Shown here: one piece after another, positions 43,895-50,946 of the stretch
Position numbering within the stretch: position 1 is the first letter of the stretch
How the letters are laid out: the number at the start of each line of letters is the position of its first letter
From: Halorubrum sodomense
GTDB taxonomy: Archaea > Halobacteriota > Halobacteria > Halobacteriales > Haloferacaceae
Assembly (NCBI RefSeq): GCF_900111935.1
Contig: NZ_FOYN01000002.1
Location: forward strand, 806,001 to 870,000
Reading direction: 5' to 3'
DNA length: 64,000 nt
The notes under the pieces: model-generated
Databases searched by the model: none
What the model was told of the DNA's origin: nothing
Seen by the model: only the letters and a program-made list of their open reading frames with translations
Position numbers and translations under genes: made by a program

Positions 43895-45979
43895 CTACTC
43901 CAGCGTCTCCGAGTCCACTTCGCTTTCCGTCGCCCGCTCGACCGCGCGGTCGACGTGGCGCTCGCGGGCGCGCTCGACGAACTCCTCCGGCAGTTCGTCT
44001 ATCTCGCCGGCCTGAACGCCCCAGAGCTTCGCGTAGAGCCCGTCCGCCGCGAGCAGCTCGTCGTGGGTGCCGCGCTCGACGACCTCGCCGTCCTCCAACA
44101 CGAGCGCGGTGTCGGCGTCGGTCACCGTCGAGAGGCGGTGCGCGATGACGAAGGTCGTCCGGTCGGCCGCGAGGCGGTCGAGCGAGCGCTGGATCAGCAT
44201 CTCCGTCTCCGTGTCGACGGCCGAGGTCGCCTCGTCGAGGATGAGTATCGCGGGGTCCTGAAGCACGACCCGGGCGATGGCGAGCCGCTGGCGCTGGCCG
44301 CCGGAGAGCTTCACGCCGCGCTCGCCGATCCGCGTCTCGTAGCCGTTCGGCAGCGACGAGACGAACTCGTGGGCCTCCGCGGCCTTCGCGGCCTCGACCA
44401 CGCGCTCCCGGACCGCCTCCTCGTCGAGGCCGTCGGCGCCCGCCTCCTCGATCCGCGTGAACCGCCCGTACCGGATGTTCTCGGCGATGGTGCCGTCGAA
44501 CAGCGTCGTGTCCTGCGCGACGTAGCCGATCGACGAGCGGAGGCTCTCGACGGTGACGTCGCGGACGTCGTGCCCGTCGACGCGGACGGCGCCGTCGGTG
44601 ACGTCGTACAGCCGGAGAAGCAGCTTGAGCAGCGTCGACTTGCCCGCGCCGGTCGGGCCGACGAGGGCGACCGTGTCGCCCGGGTCGGCGGTGAAGGAGA
44701 CGCCGCTGAGGACTTCCTCGTCGGCGTCCTCTGGGTCGACGAGGGCGTTCTCGGGGTACGCGAAGGAGACGTCGTCGTACTCGACGGCGCCCGCGACGCC
44801 GCCGTGATCGGGGTCACCGGCCGGCGTCACGCCGCCGTCGTTTCGGGCCCCGCCGTCGCCCTGCGCACCGCCGCCGAGTTCGATCGCGTCGTCGTCGTCC
44901 TCGATGCGGACCGGGATGTCGCGCAGGCCGAACACGCGCTCGCAGGATGCCTTCGCGTTCTCGTACTGGTCGATGATGTTCGACACCTCGGCGAGCGGGG
45001 CGACGAACTGCTGGGTGAGGAGGACGAAGGTGACGAACGTGCCGACGGTCAGCTCGGTGGAGAACGGGCCCGGCGGGCCGTTCGCGAGCCAGAAGCCGCC
45101 GACCGCGAAGGTGGCGGCGAAGGCGAGCCCGGCGAGCAGCTCCATGCCGGGTCGGTAGACGTAGTTGAGCCGGAGGATCGACATCGTGCGCCGGAAGTAC
45201 GAGTAGGATGCGTCCTCGACGCGCTCGCTCTCGTGGGCCTCCGTGTTGGAGGTCTTCACCAGTTCGACGCCGGAGAGCGCGTTCTCGAGGGCGGTGTTGA
45301 GGTCGCCGACGACCGATCGCTGGGCGGTGTACCGCGGCTCCACGGCCCGCATGAACCAGAGCGTGAAGAGGAACATCAGCGGGATCGCGGCGAGCGTGAC
45401 GATCGCGAGCTCGTAGTTGTAGTAGGCGAGGACGCCCGCGATCCCCACGAGCATCACGCCGAGGCGCGCGGAGTTCTGGAGGGCGTTGTCTAAGAAGACC
45501 TCCAGGTTCGAGGCGTCGTTGTTGAGGACGGACATGACCTCCCCGGTCTGCTTGTCGTCGAAGAAGGTCATGTCGAGCCGCTGCATCTGGTCGAAGGAGT
45601 CGGTCCGGACCGAGTGCATCACCCGGTGCGCGAAGTTGTTCGCGGCGATACCGTAGACGTAGGTGAACACGCCCGTCACGATGAACGACGCGAAGATGAG
45701 GATCACCGAGAGCCGGAACTGCGCGGGCTCGGCGGTCGGGAGCCACGCGTCCGGAACCAGCGGGAGCGTGTACGGACCGGTGCCGGTGAAGACGGCGTCG
45801 ATGGCGACGCCGAGGACGACCGGCGGGACCAGTCCCGCGACGCGGGCGACGACGTTGGCGACCATCCCGATCACGAGCCAGTGGGCCTCGGCGGCGCCGT
45901 ACTCGCGGAACAGCCGACCCAGGGGTCGATCCACCCGGTCGCGGTACACTTCGAATGCGTTGCGCTCGTCTGCGGCCAT
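43895..45979 (-). CDS. ABC transporter, fused permease and ATPase (exporter type)
   Basis: A 694-residue half-transporter expected to dimerise. The N-terminal ~340 residues hold six transmembrane helices with the exporter coupling segments (DQMQRLDMTFFDDKQTGEVMSVLNNDASNLE). The ATPase domain has Walker A GPTGAGKSTLL, Q-loop YVAQDTTLFDGT, signature LSGGQRQRLAIARVV, Walker B ILILDEATSAVD and the H-loop AHRLST. The substrate (lipid, drug or peptide) cannot be told. An acidic/Gly-rich linker with GDGGARNDGGVTPAGDPDHGG joins the domains. The ATG at 45979 is chosen over the TTG at 46045. It ends 18 bases from gltB, tail to tail. Confidence 0.92.
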   Translation of the reverse strand: MAADERNAFEVYRDRVDRPLGRLFREYGAAEAHWLVIGMVANVVARVAGLVPPVVLGVAIDAVFTGTGPYTLPLVPDAWLPTAEPAQFRLSVILIFASFIVTGVFTYVYGIAANNFAHRVMHSVRTDSFDQMQRLDMTFFDDKQTGEVMSVLNNDASNLEVFLDNALQNSARLGVMLVGIAGVLAYYNYELAIVTLAAIPLMFLFTLWFMRAVEPRYTAQRSVVGDLNTALENALSGVELVKTSNTEAHESERVEDASYSYFRRTMSILRLNYVYRPGMELLAGLAFAATFAVGGFWLANGPPGPFSTELTVGTFVTFVLLTQQFVAPLAEVSNIIDQYENAKASCERVFGLRDIPVRIEDDDDAIELGGGAQGDGGARNDGGVTPAGDPDHGGVAGAVEYDDVSFAYPENALVDPEDADEEVLSGVSFTADPGDTVALVGPTGAGKSTLLKLLLRLYDVTDGAVRVDGHDVRDVTVESLRSSIGYVAQDTTLFDGTIAENIRYGRFTRIEEAGADGLDEEAVRERVVEAAKAAEAHEFVSSLPNGYETRIGERGVKLSGGQRQRLAIARVVLQDPAILILDEATSAVDTETEMLIQRSLDRLAADRTTFVIAHRLSTVTDADTALVLEDGEVVERGTHDELLAADGLYAKLWGVQAGEIDELPEEFVERARERHVDRAVERATESEVDSETLE

Positions 45980-46244
45980 GGACGTACGAACGCGGCGACC
46001 CGCATGTATCCGGCGGCTTCGGCGGCTCGTTCCGGGTTCCGGCAACTGGCGATTACCTGACCGACTAGCAATAAATAGCTGATCGAGTGCGGCGGCGCGT
46101 GCCGACGAGCGGCCGACAGGCTGCGAGTCGCACGCGCGAGGGACGCCGTGAGTGACGGGCGACCGGAGGGAGCCCGGAGCGAACGGCGAGGCTGGGGAGG
46201 CGTGAGGCTGCGGTGCGGGGCGGTCGGGGTGGGACTCAAAAGGG

Positions 46245-46340
46245 CAGCCGCGAGGGCGGCGCAGGCGATGTAAGGACCACAGGGAGCGAGCGAAGCGAGC
46301 GACCGAGGACCGCAGCGAGCGTGCGCCGCCCTCGCGGCTG
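46245..46340. ncRNA. Long-stem hairpin element (candidate structured RNA or MITE-like repeat)
   Basis: CAGCCGCGAGGGCGGCGCA (46245-46263) and its exact reverse complement (46322-46340) enclose a 58-base purine-rich loop with a GAGCGAGCGAAGCGAGCG run. The 19-bp stem is perfect. The motif GGGACTCAAAAGGGCAGCC just upstream recalls intergenic elements I associate with Halorubrum genomes; this is memory, not a search. It could be a transcribed RNA, a terminator-like element or a non-autonomous repeat. Confidence 0.55.
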
Positions 46341-46449
46341 GGGCTTTGGAGGTGTTCGCAGTCGATCGCTCGTCGACTATTTATAAACGAAGATCTGGAG
46401 TTCTGACAGCGACCACGACAGAACCACTAAGCGAGTACCGTCGCCGGAC

Positions 46450-46459
46450 GGTTTAATAA
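46450..46459 (+). promoter_or_regulatory. TATA-like element of the SRPBCC gene
   Basis: GGTTTAATAA lies about 27 bases before the GTG at 46481, the leaderless spacing, and decides the GTG start. Confidence 0.6.
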
Positions 46460-46480
46460 GCGCCACTCGAACCCACGCAC

Positions 46481-47050
46481 GTGGACGAACTCGTCGTGCG
46501 GACGGAGGTGTACGCCGACCCCGAGGAGGTGTACGCGTTCCTGCTCGATTTCCCGCGGTACGCGAACTACTCCGAGTACCTGCGGGAGGTCCGGACCGTC
46601 ACCGGCGACGGCGGCCCCGGGACCCGGTACGCGCTCACGTTCGCGTGGTGGAAGATATCCTACACCGCCCGCTCGGAGGTGACCGGCGTCGAGCCGCCCG
46701 AGCGGATCGACTGGGAGATCACGAAGGACATCGACGCCGGCGGCTGCTGGCGGGTGACCCCGCCCGAGGGCGACGAGTCCGACGGGAACGGCGCCGACGG
46801 AACGGGCGACGCGGACGCGACCGGCGACGACCCCTGTGAGGTCGCGCTCGAAGTCCAGTTCGACCCCGGGTCGGCCAGTCCCGACGCGCTCGACCTGCCG
46901 CGGCTCGTCTCGTTCGACTGGGTGTTGAAGAAGGCGATCCCGCTGATCAGAGACGAGGCCGAGCGCGTCGTCGAGCGCGCCGTCCAGGACTTAGAGGGGT
47001 CGACCCGGGACGTCGACCTCGACGTGTACGTGGACTCCGACCGGATCTGA
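46481..47050 (+). CDS. SRPBCC (START-like) domain protein
   Basis: A 189-residue soluble protein with the polyketide-cyclase/START-like fold, a hydrophobic-ligand cavity. Typical features are RTEVYADPEEVYAFLLDFPRYANYSEYLREVRTVTG at the start, WWKISYTARSEVTGVEPPERIDWEI in the middle, and a C-terminal helix (DWVLKKAIPLIRDEAERVVERAVQDLEG). An acidic insert (DESDGNGADGTGDADATGDD) sits in a surface loop. The start is GTG with a TATA-like patch at proper distance. The ligand is unknown. Confidence 0.87.
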   Translation: MDELVVRTEVYADPEEVYAFLLDFPRYANYSEYLREVRTVTGDGGPGTRYALTFAWWKISYTARSEVTGVEPPERIDWEITKDIDAGGCWRVTPPEGDESDGNGADGTGDADATGDDPCEVALEVQFDPGSASPDALDLPRLVSFDWVLKKAIPLIRDEAERVVERAVQDLEGSTRDVDLDVYVDSDRI

Positions 47051-47080
47051 GCGCGCGGCCCCGGGTCCGCGATTCGAAGC

Positions 47081-47093
47081 CCTTAAGATATTC
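47081..47093 (+). promoter_or_regulatory. Promoter patch of tRNA-Ala
   Basis: CCTTAAGATATTC lies about 27-39 bases before the tRNA 5' end, matching an archaeal tRNA promoter position. Confidence 0.55.
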
Positions 47094-47119
47094 ACCGGGG
47101 AACCAACGAGTGCGTTCGC

Positions 47120-47191
47120 GGGCTCGTAGATCAGTGGTAGATCATCCCCCTGGCACGGGGAAGGCCCGGGGTTCAAATCCCCGCGAGTCCA
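47120..47191 (+). tRNA. tRNA-Ala (anticodon GGC)
   Basis: It folds as a complete cloverleaf: acceptor GGGCTCG/CGAGTCC with one G-U pair, D stem GATC/GATC, anticodon stem TCCCC/GGGGA closing the loop CTGGCAC (anticodon GGC), T stem CGGGG/CCCCG with loop TTCAAAT. The discriminator is A; 3' CCA is not encoded. No intron is seen. A degenerate copy of its 3' end lies 50 bases downstream. Confidence 0.95.
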
Positions 47192-47272
47192 CTCGACTCA
47201 CTTCGTTCGTCTCGTTCCCTCGCGGGACCCCCGCGAGCCCATTCGGCTCCCTCCGGTTGCCTCATCTCCTCG
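47177..47272 (+). repeat. Duplicated tRNA-Ala 3' end (possible attachment-site remnant)
   Basis: The tRNA 3' segment and following sequence (47177-47222) aligns without gaps to 47227-47272; the first part is nearly identical (CCCCGCGAG followed by T or C, then CCA), and similarity fades afterwards. A repeated tRNA 3' end next to accessory genes is the typical footprint of integration at a tRNA gene, but no integrase gene is in the window. Confidence 0.5.
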
Positions 47273-47348
47273 CTTTCTTACGGCGCTGAGATCGACACGG
47301 TCGCCGAGATAGGCAGTGAGCGACTAGAAGGGGTCGCGTGTGGCCGCG

Positions 47349-47600
47349 TCAGCGATGCTCGTCGATCCAGCGGCACCACGCGTCGAAGTCCTCCGCGCCG
47401 CACTGGTCCGCGATCGACTGGAGCGTCCCGATCTTCACCCGGTCGTGTAGCGGGACAGTGACGGTTCGGACCTCGCCGGTGTCGGGGTTCGTGTACTTCA
47501 GAATCGCGTGGCTTCCGCGCTGTCGGTCTTTGCGGTAATCGAAGGAAGTGAGGACGCTGACGATCTCTCGGCCGGAGATGTTTCGCGGCGGACCGCTCAT
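47349..47600 (-). CDS. hicA: HicA-type toxin
   Basis: Predicted mRNA-degrading toxin of a type II toxin-antitoxin pair. The 83-residue protein has the double-stranded-RNA-binding-like HicA fold: an N-terminal helix (SGREIVSVLTSFDYRKD), then RQRGSHAILKYTN with the catalytic His at residue 31, and VTVPLHDRVKIGTLQSIADQCG. Its start overlaps the hicB stop by four bases (ATGA), so the antitoxin is made first and the two are coupled. Confidence 0.9.
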   Translation of the reverse strand: MSGPPRNISGREIVSVLTSFDYRKDRQRGSHAILKYTNPDTGEVRTVTVPLHDRVKIGTLQSIADQCGAEDFDAWCRWIDEHR

Positions 47601-47800
47601 TCCTCGAACCAGGGAGCGTCCGGCTCGGGTGCGTCCGTGTCCGCCTCACGGGCTTCCTTCGTCAGTTCGACCGCCTCGTCGAGGTTCGAAAGCGCCTCCT
47701 CGCGCGTCTCGCCTTGGCTGGCGACGTTCAGCTCCTGGTCGATCGCCGACCAACCGCCCTCGTCCTCCTCGATTAGGCGGATCTCTCGGCCAGTGCTCAT
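47597..47800 (-). CDS. hicB: HicB-type antitoxin
   Basis: A 67-residue antitoxin partner. It shows the partial RNase H-like HicB fold: IRLIEEDEGGWSAIDQELNVASQGETREEALSNLDEAVELT, with an acidic tail DTDAPEPDAPWFEE. No separate DNA-binding domain is visible, so it is the short, non-autoregulating form. CTTATTCCG about 27 bases before the ATG is a likely promoter. Confidence 0.9.
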   Translation of the reverse strand: MSTGREIRLIEEDEGGWSAIDQELNVASQGETREEALSNLDEAVELTKEAREADTDAPEPDAPWFEE

Positions 47801-47899
47801 GGGAGTCAGTAGTCATCACCGCGGAATAAGCGTTCTGTCGCTTCGAACACCGCTTTCGAACGCCCGGGCCGCGGACGGTTCGATCCTCGGGGCACAGAA

Positions 47900-48322
47900 A
47901 TGGGCTCGGGGATCGAGATTCCCTCCCGGCGAGACGAGGCCACTCCGTTCGCCTCCCCGCACGAACGCTGGAGTGAAGCCGCGAGAGACGAACAGCCGAC
48001 CGTGTTGACCGACGCCGAGGAACGGCTCGTCGAGGGGGTCTTGGAGGTGGGCGAGGTCATCGAGCGGGACACGTTCGAGTTCATGATCGAGGAGGGCCTG
48101 CCCGCGGAGGAGCTCCGAGTCCTCGGGGGCGACGGAACGGCCGAGGCGGCCATCGAGGGCCTCGAATCGAGGGGGCTCGTCACCACCGAGCGGATCGAGG
48201 AGACGGTGCGCGACAGCAGTTCCATAGACGATTCGCTCGCCATCCCCGGAACGGAGTTCGAACGCGTCGAACGCCGGTACGTCCGCTTCACCGAGGAACT
48301 CGAAGCGGAGTTCCGCGAATAG
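47900..48322 (+). CDS. Hypothetical acidic protein, possibly winged-helix
   Basis: A 140-residue strongly acidic protein. Its middle and C-terminal part (EERLVEGVLEVGEVIERDTFEFMIEEGLPAEELRVL, AAIEGLESRGLVTTERIEE, YVRFTEELEAEFRE) suggests helices and a wing like a degenerate winged helix, but I do not recognise a family. The amino-acid composition identifies this as the coding strand; the overlapping minus-strand frame is Ser/Arg-rich. The start codon at 47900 is ATG without a clear promoter patch. It lies just beyond the divergent hicBA operon. Confidence 0.7.
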   Translation: MGSGIEIPSRRDEATPFASPHERWSEAARDEQPTVLTDAEERLVEGVLEVGEVIERDTFEFMIEEGLPAEELRVLGGDGTAEAAIEGLESRGLVTTERIEETVRDSSSIDDSLAIPGTEFERVERRYVRFTEELEAEFRE

Positions 48323-48672
48323 GAGATCGGTCGCGTCCGACCGACCCCGTCGCTCAGTACAGACGAATCAATTAGCGTCAGTTATCTCGGTGGCGCGCCG
48401 GTGAGCGGTCGCCGCAGGCGACCACGAACCGCCCGCGAGGGAGTCGGCCGACCGCAGGGAGGCCGACGAGGCAGGGACTCCGACCGTCCGCCGGATTCCC
48501 GACCGCAACGCGTCGCCCGACTCGTTCGCGAGGTATCACGTATGGAACAGGCGAACACCGGCGGCCGTATAGACTTTCTTTCGACGACCGCCCCCGAATC
48601 TCGGCGTTCCCGGACCACCGATCCTCCGAGCGCCCGACCCACGCGATCGGCCGATCTCACCCGACGCCCGCC
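48323..48672. other. 350-base gap with a second structured non-coding stretch
   Basis: Between about 48397 and 48480 the sequence is highly self-complementary: stem GGTCGCC/GGCGACC with a 3-base loop (48407-48413, 48417-48423) and stem GTCGGCC/GGCCGAC (48443-48449, 48461-48467) within outer GAGTC/GACTC (48441-48445, 48476-48480). Phrases such as GCGAGGGA and GACGAGGC echo the element at 46085-46340. Nothing coding is convincing here. Confidence 0.5.
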
Positions 48673-50193
48673 TCACTCCGGCCACGCCTCCCGCTCCCGC
48701 CGGTCCGCCTCGCCCGTGAGCTCCGGCGGCACCTCCTCCAACAGCACCGGCGCGAACGAGGCGCCGACGTGCCACGCGACGACCTCGTCGTCTAACGCCT
48801 CCAGCCGCACGTCCTGCTGGCCGTAGAATTCCCCCTCGACCGTACAGGAGCCGCCGCCGTCCGCGAAGCAGACGTCGCCGCGCTCGTCGAAGGTGACCTG
48901 GACGTGCGCGTCGCGCGCGTCCTCGACGAACTCCCACGCGAACCGGTCGCTCCCGGCGAGGTCGTCGCGGCCGGCGAAGTAGTCGAGCGCCGCGGCCACC
49001 TCGCGTTCGACCCGGGTCGGCACGTCCCCGCTCTCGGCGCGCAGGTGGACCTTCACCGGCCGGTGGGTCGCGAGCGTGCTCGTCGCGTTCATCAGCCCCG
49101 CCGGCTCCTCGCCGTGTTCGAGCCCTTGGACGTGGCCGAGCTCGTGGATGACCGTCGCGTTCATGTCCGCGTCGGAGATCCGGGGGTCGACGGTCGCGGT
49201 CATCGGCGTGCGCGGCTCGTCGACGAGGAGGTCCGCGCAGCCGAAGTACCGCGCGTCCCCGTCCTCCACGCCGCACCGCTCCACGCGGTCGAACCGGAGG
49301 ACGACGTCCGCCCGTTCCTCGTCCGCCACCCGCTCGTAGGCGACCGGGTAGCCGAGGTAGCGCCCGTCGTTCCGCTCCCAGTAGCCCGTCGCGGCCGCGA
49401 CGACCGCGGAGACGTTCCGGTCGACCGCGCCGTCGTCGACGTAGAGACCGAGCGTCGTCTCCCCGTACGGACTCGGGTGGACCAGCGACACGGTCCGCTC
49501 CCGCGTTTGGTTCGCGGTCGTCACGACGACCGGGTGCTCGCCGCCGGCCAGTCGCACGTTCGCGAACGCGACCGACACCCGCTCCGCCGCGCCCCCGTCG
49601 AGCGCGACCGTCCGGTTCGCGCTCGCGCCGGCCCCGTACCGGATCCGGACGGTCTGGTTGCCCGCCAGATCGCCGGCGTTGGTCACGGTCGCCGTGACCG
49701 TGAGGTTCTCTCCGTACCCCACGCTGTCCGGCGCCTCGATCGCGGAGACCGCGAACGTCGCCGCGCGAGCCTCCTCGACGACCAGCGCTCGGGTCGCGGT
49801 CGCCTCACCGACGGACACCGTCAGCTCGTGTTCGCCCGGGGCGAGCGCCGCGGCGTCGACCTCGGCCGTCACCGTCAGCGTCCCGTTCGCCGGGACGGAC
49901 CGGTTCTCCGAGCGCAGCGTTCGGTCACCGACCCGGACCGTCACCCGGACGGAATCGAGCGTCGCGTCCGAACCGCTCTCGCCCGCCGACCCGCCCGCGT
50001 CGCTCGCGAGGCCCTCCCACCGAGCGGTCGCCTCGATCGTCGCCCGTTCGTCGTGTTCGAGCGATTCGGGCGCGGAGACGGACTCGATCGACGGCGACGG
50101 GTCGGCCGGCCCGACGGCGTCGCCGCCGAGGCCGCCGCAGCCGGCGAGCGCGACGAGCAGTGCGAGGGCGACGGCGGCGCTTGCGGTACGCAT
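48673..50193 (-). CDS. Secreted lipoprotein metalloprotease-like protein (matrixin type)
   Basis: A 506-residue exported protein. The N-terminus MRTASAAVALALLVALAGCGGLGG is a signal peptide with lipobox (LAGC), so the protein is probably lipid-anchored outside. Residues about 35-235 contain two Ig/CARDB-like beta domains (VRVTVRVGDRTLRSENRSVPANGTL; SVGYGENLTVTATVTNAGDLAGNQTVRIRY). The zinc site HELGHVQGLEH (350-360) with a later Met-turn LMNAT is the metzincin signature. Several N-glycosylation sequons are present. Substrates are unknown. Confidence 0.87.
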   Translation of the reverse strand: MRTASAAVALALLVALAGCGGLGGDAVGPADPSPSIESVSAPESLEHDERATIEATARWEGLASDAGGSAGESGSDATLDSVRVTVRVGDRTLRSENRSVPANGTLTVTAEVDAAALAPGEHELTVSVGEATATRALVVEEARAATFAVSAIEAPDSVGYGENLTVTATVTNAGDLAGNQTVRIRYGAGASANRTVALDGGAAERVSVAFANVRLAGGEHPVVVTTANQTRERTVSLVHPSPYGETTLGLYVDDGAVDRNVSAVVAAATGYWERNDGRYLGYPVAYERVADEERADVVLRFDRVERCGVEDGDARYFGCADLLVDEPRTPMTATVDPRISDADMNATVIHELGHVQGLEHGEEPAGLMNATSTLATHRPVKVHLRAESGDVPTRVEREVAAALDYFAGRDDLAGSDRFAWEFVEDARDAHVQVTFDERGDVCFADGGGSCTVEGEFYGQQDVRLEALDDEVVAWHVGASFAPVLLEEVPPELTGEADRREREAWPE

Positions 50194-50354
50194 CTCGTGT
50201 TCCCCTCGGGACCGGACACGGATAACGTTCGTTTCAACCAGGGGTCAGGTGCGGGGATGTCGGGCTCGCTCTCGCCTCGGCTCGGACCGACGCCGGACGC
50301 CAGGTTCGCGTCACCGAACGACACTGGCTTGTCGCCCACCCCCCAACCGGGAAC

Positions 50355-50907
50355 GTGACGCTTCGACGCGACGTTCTCGCGGCGATCGACGCTGACCGCG
50401 GCTCGTTTCGGACCCGCCTCTCGGCGCTCGCCGACGAACGCGGGCTCGACCCGGACCTGGTTCCGGCCCGGTCCGCCGATCCCGACGACCGCGCGGAGCG
50501 CGATGCTGGTCGACCGCGTCCGCGCGTTCGACGACGTCCCGCTCGGCCTCACCCTCACCGGACCGGCGTACCGCGACACGCCGATCGTTTACGTCAACCG
50601 GTGGTTCCGCGACTGGACCGGCTACGCGCTCGACGACCTCCGGGGCCGGAACCCCCGCCTGTTCCAGGCGGCGGACCCGGACGCCGATGTCCGCGCCGAG
50701 TTCCGCGACGCCCGCGCCGACTTCCGCGAGGCCCTCTCGACGTGGTCGCGGGTCACGGTCGAGGTCCGAAACCGCCGCCGGGACGGGACGCCGTTCGTCG
50801 CCCACGTCTCGCTGCGGCCGCTCTTCGGCGACGCGGGCACGGTCACGCACTGGGTCGCCGCGCAGGAGCCGGAGCCGATTGAGGGGTCGGAAGCGCGGTT
50901 CGAGTAA
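50355..50907 (+). pseudogene. PAS-domain protein, frameshifted
   Basis: One frame from the GTG at 50355 reads TLRRDVLAAIDADRGSFRTR and continues to about 50490 as SADPDDRAER before turning Arg/Pro-rich. The next frame begins MLVDRVRAFDDVPLGLTLTG (from ATG 50503) and gives a full PAS core: VYVNRWFRDWTGYALDDLRGRNPRLFQ, then VRNRRRDGTPFVAHVSLRPLFGDAGTVTHWVAAQ, ending 50907. Removing one base near 50490-50502 joins them as one ~183-residue protein. PAS domains sense light, redox or ligands; no output domain is attached. It may be a real mutation, a sequencing error, or translation restarting at the internal ATG. Confidence 0.75.
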
Positions 50908-50946
50908 GGAAGCGACCGCCGCCGCCGCTCGAACGGATCCGGCCGC

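Larger units (their letters stand above)
45980..46480. other. 500-base gene-free region carrying a structured repeat-like element
   Basis: The right part (about 46085-46340) is purine-biased, direct-repeat-rich sequence (GAGGCTG, GCGTGAGGCTGCGG, GAGCGAGCGAAGCGAGCGACC) that ends in the 19-bp perfect hairpin described separately. The rest contains AT patches near 46065-46080 and 46378-46385 and the promoter of the next gene. No protein-coding frame is convincing. Confidence 0.6.

Noticed and set aside
46085-46345. Possible IS or transposon remnant
   Set aside because: No transposase fragment or target-site duplication is visible; only hairpin structure supports a mobile origin.
47806-48291. 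Minus-strand frame overlapping the hypothetical gene at 47900-48322
   Set aside because: It is Ser/Arg/Pro-rich, unlike acidic haloarchaeal proteins; the plus-strand frame is acidic and helix-forming.
48382-48660. Small minus-strand frame in the 48.3-48.7 kb gap
   Set aside because: It is Arg/Ser/Pro-rich, covers self-complementary sequence and has no promoter or motif.
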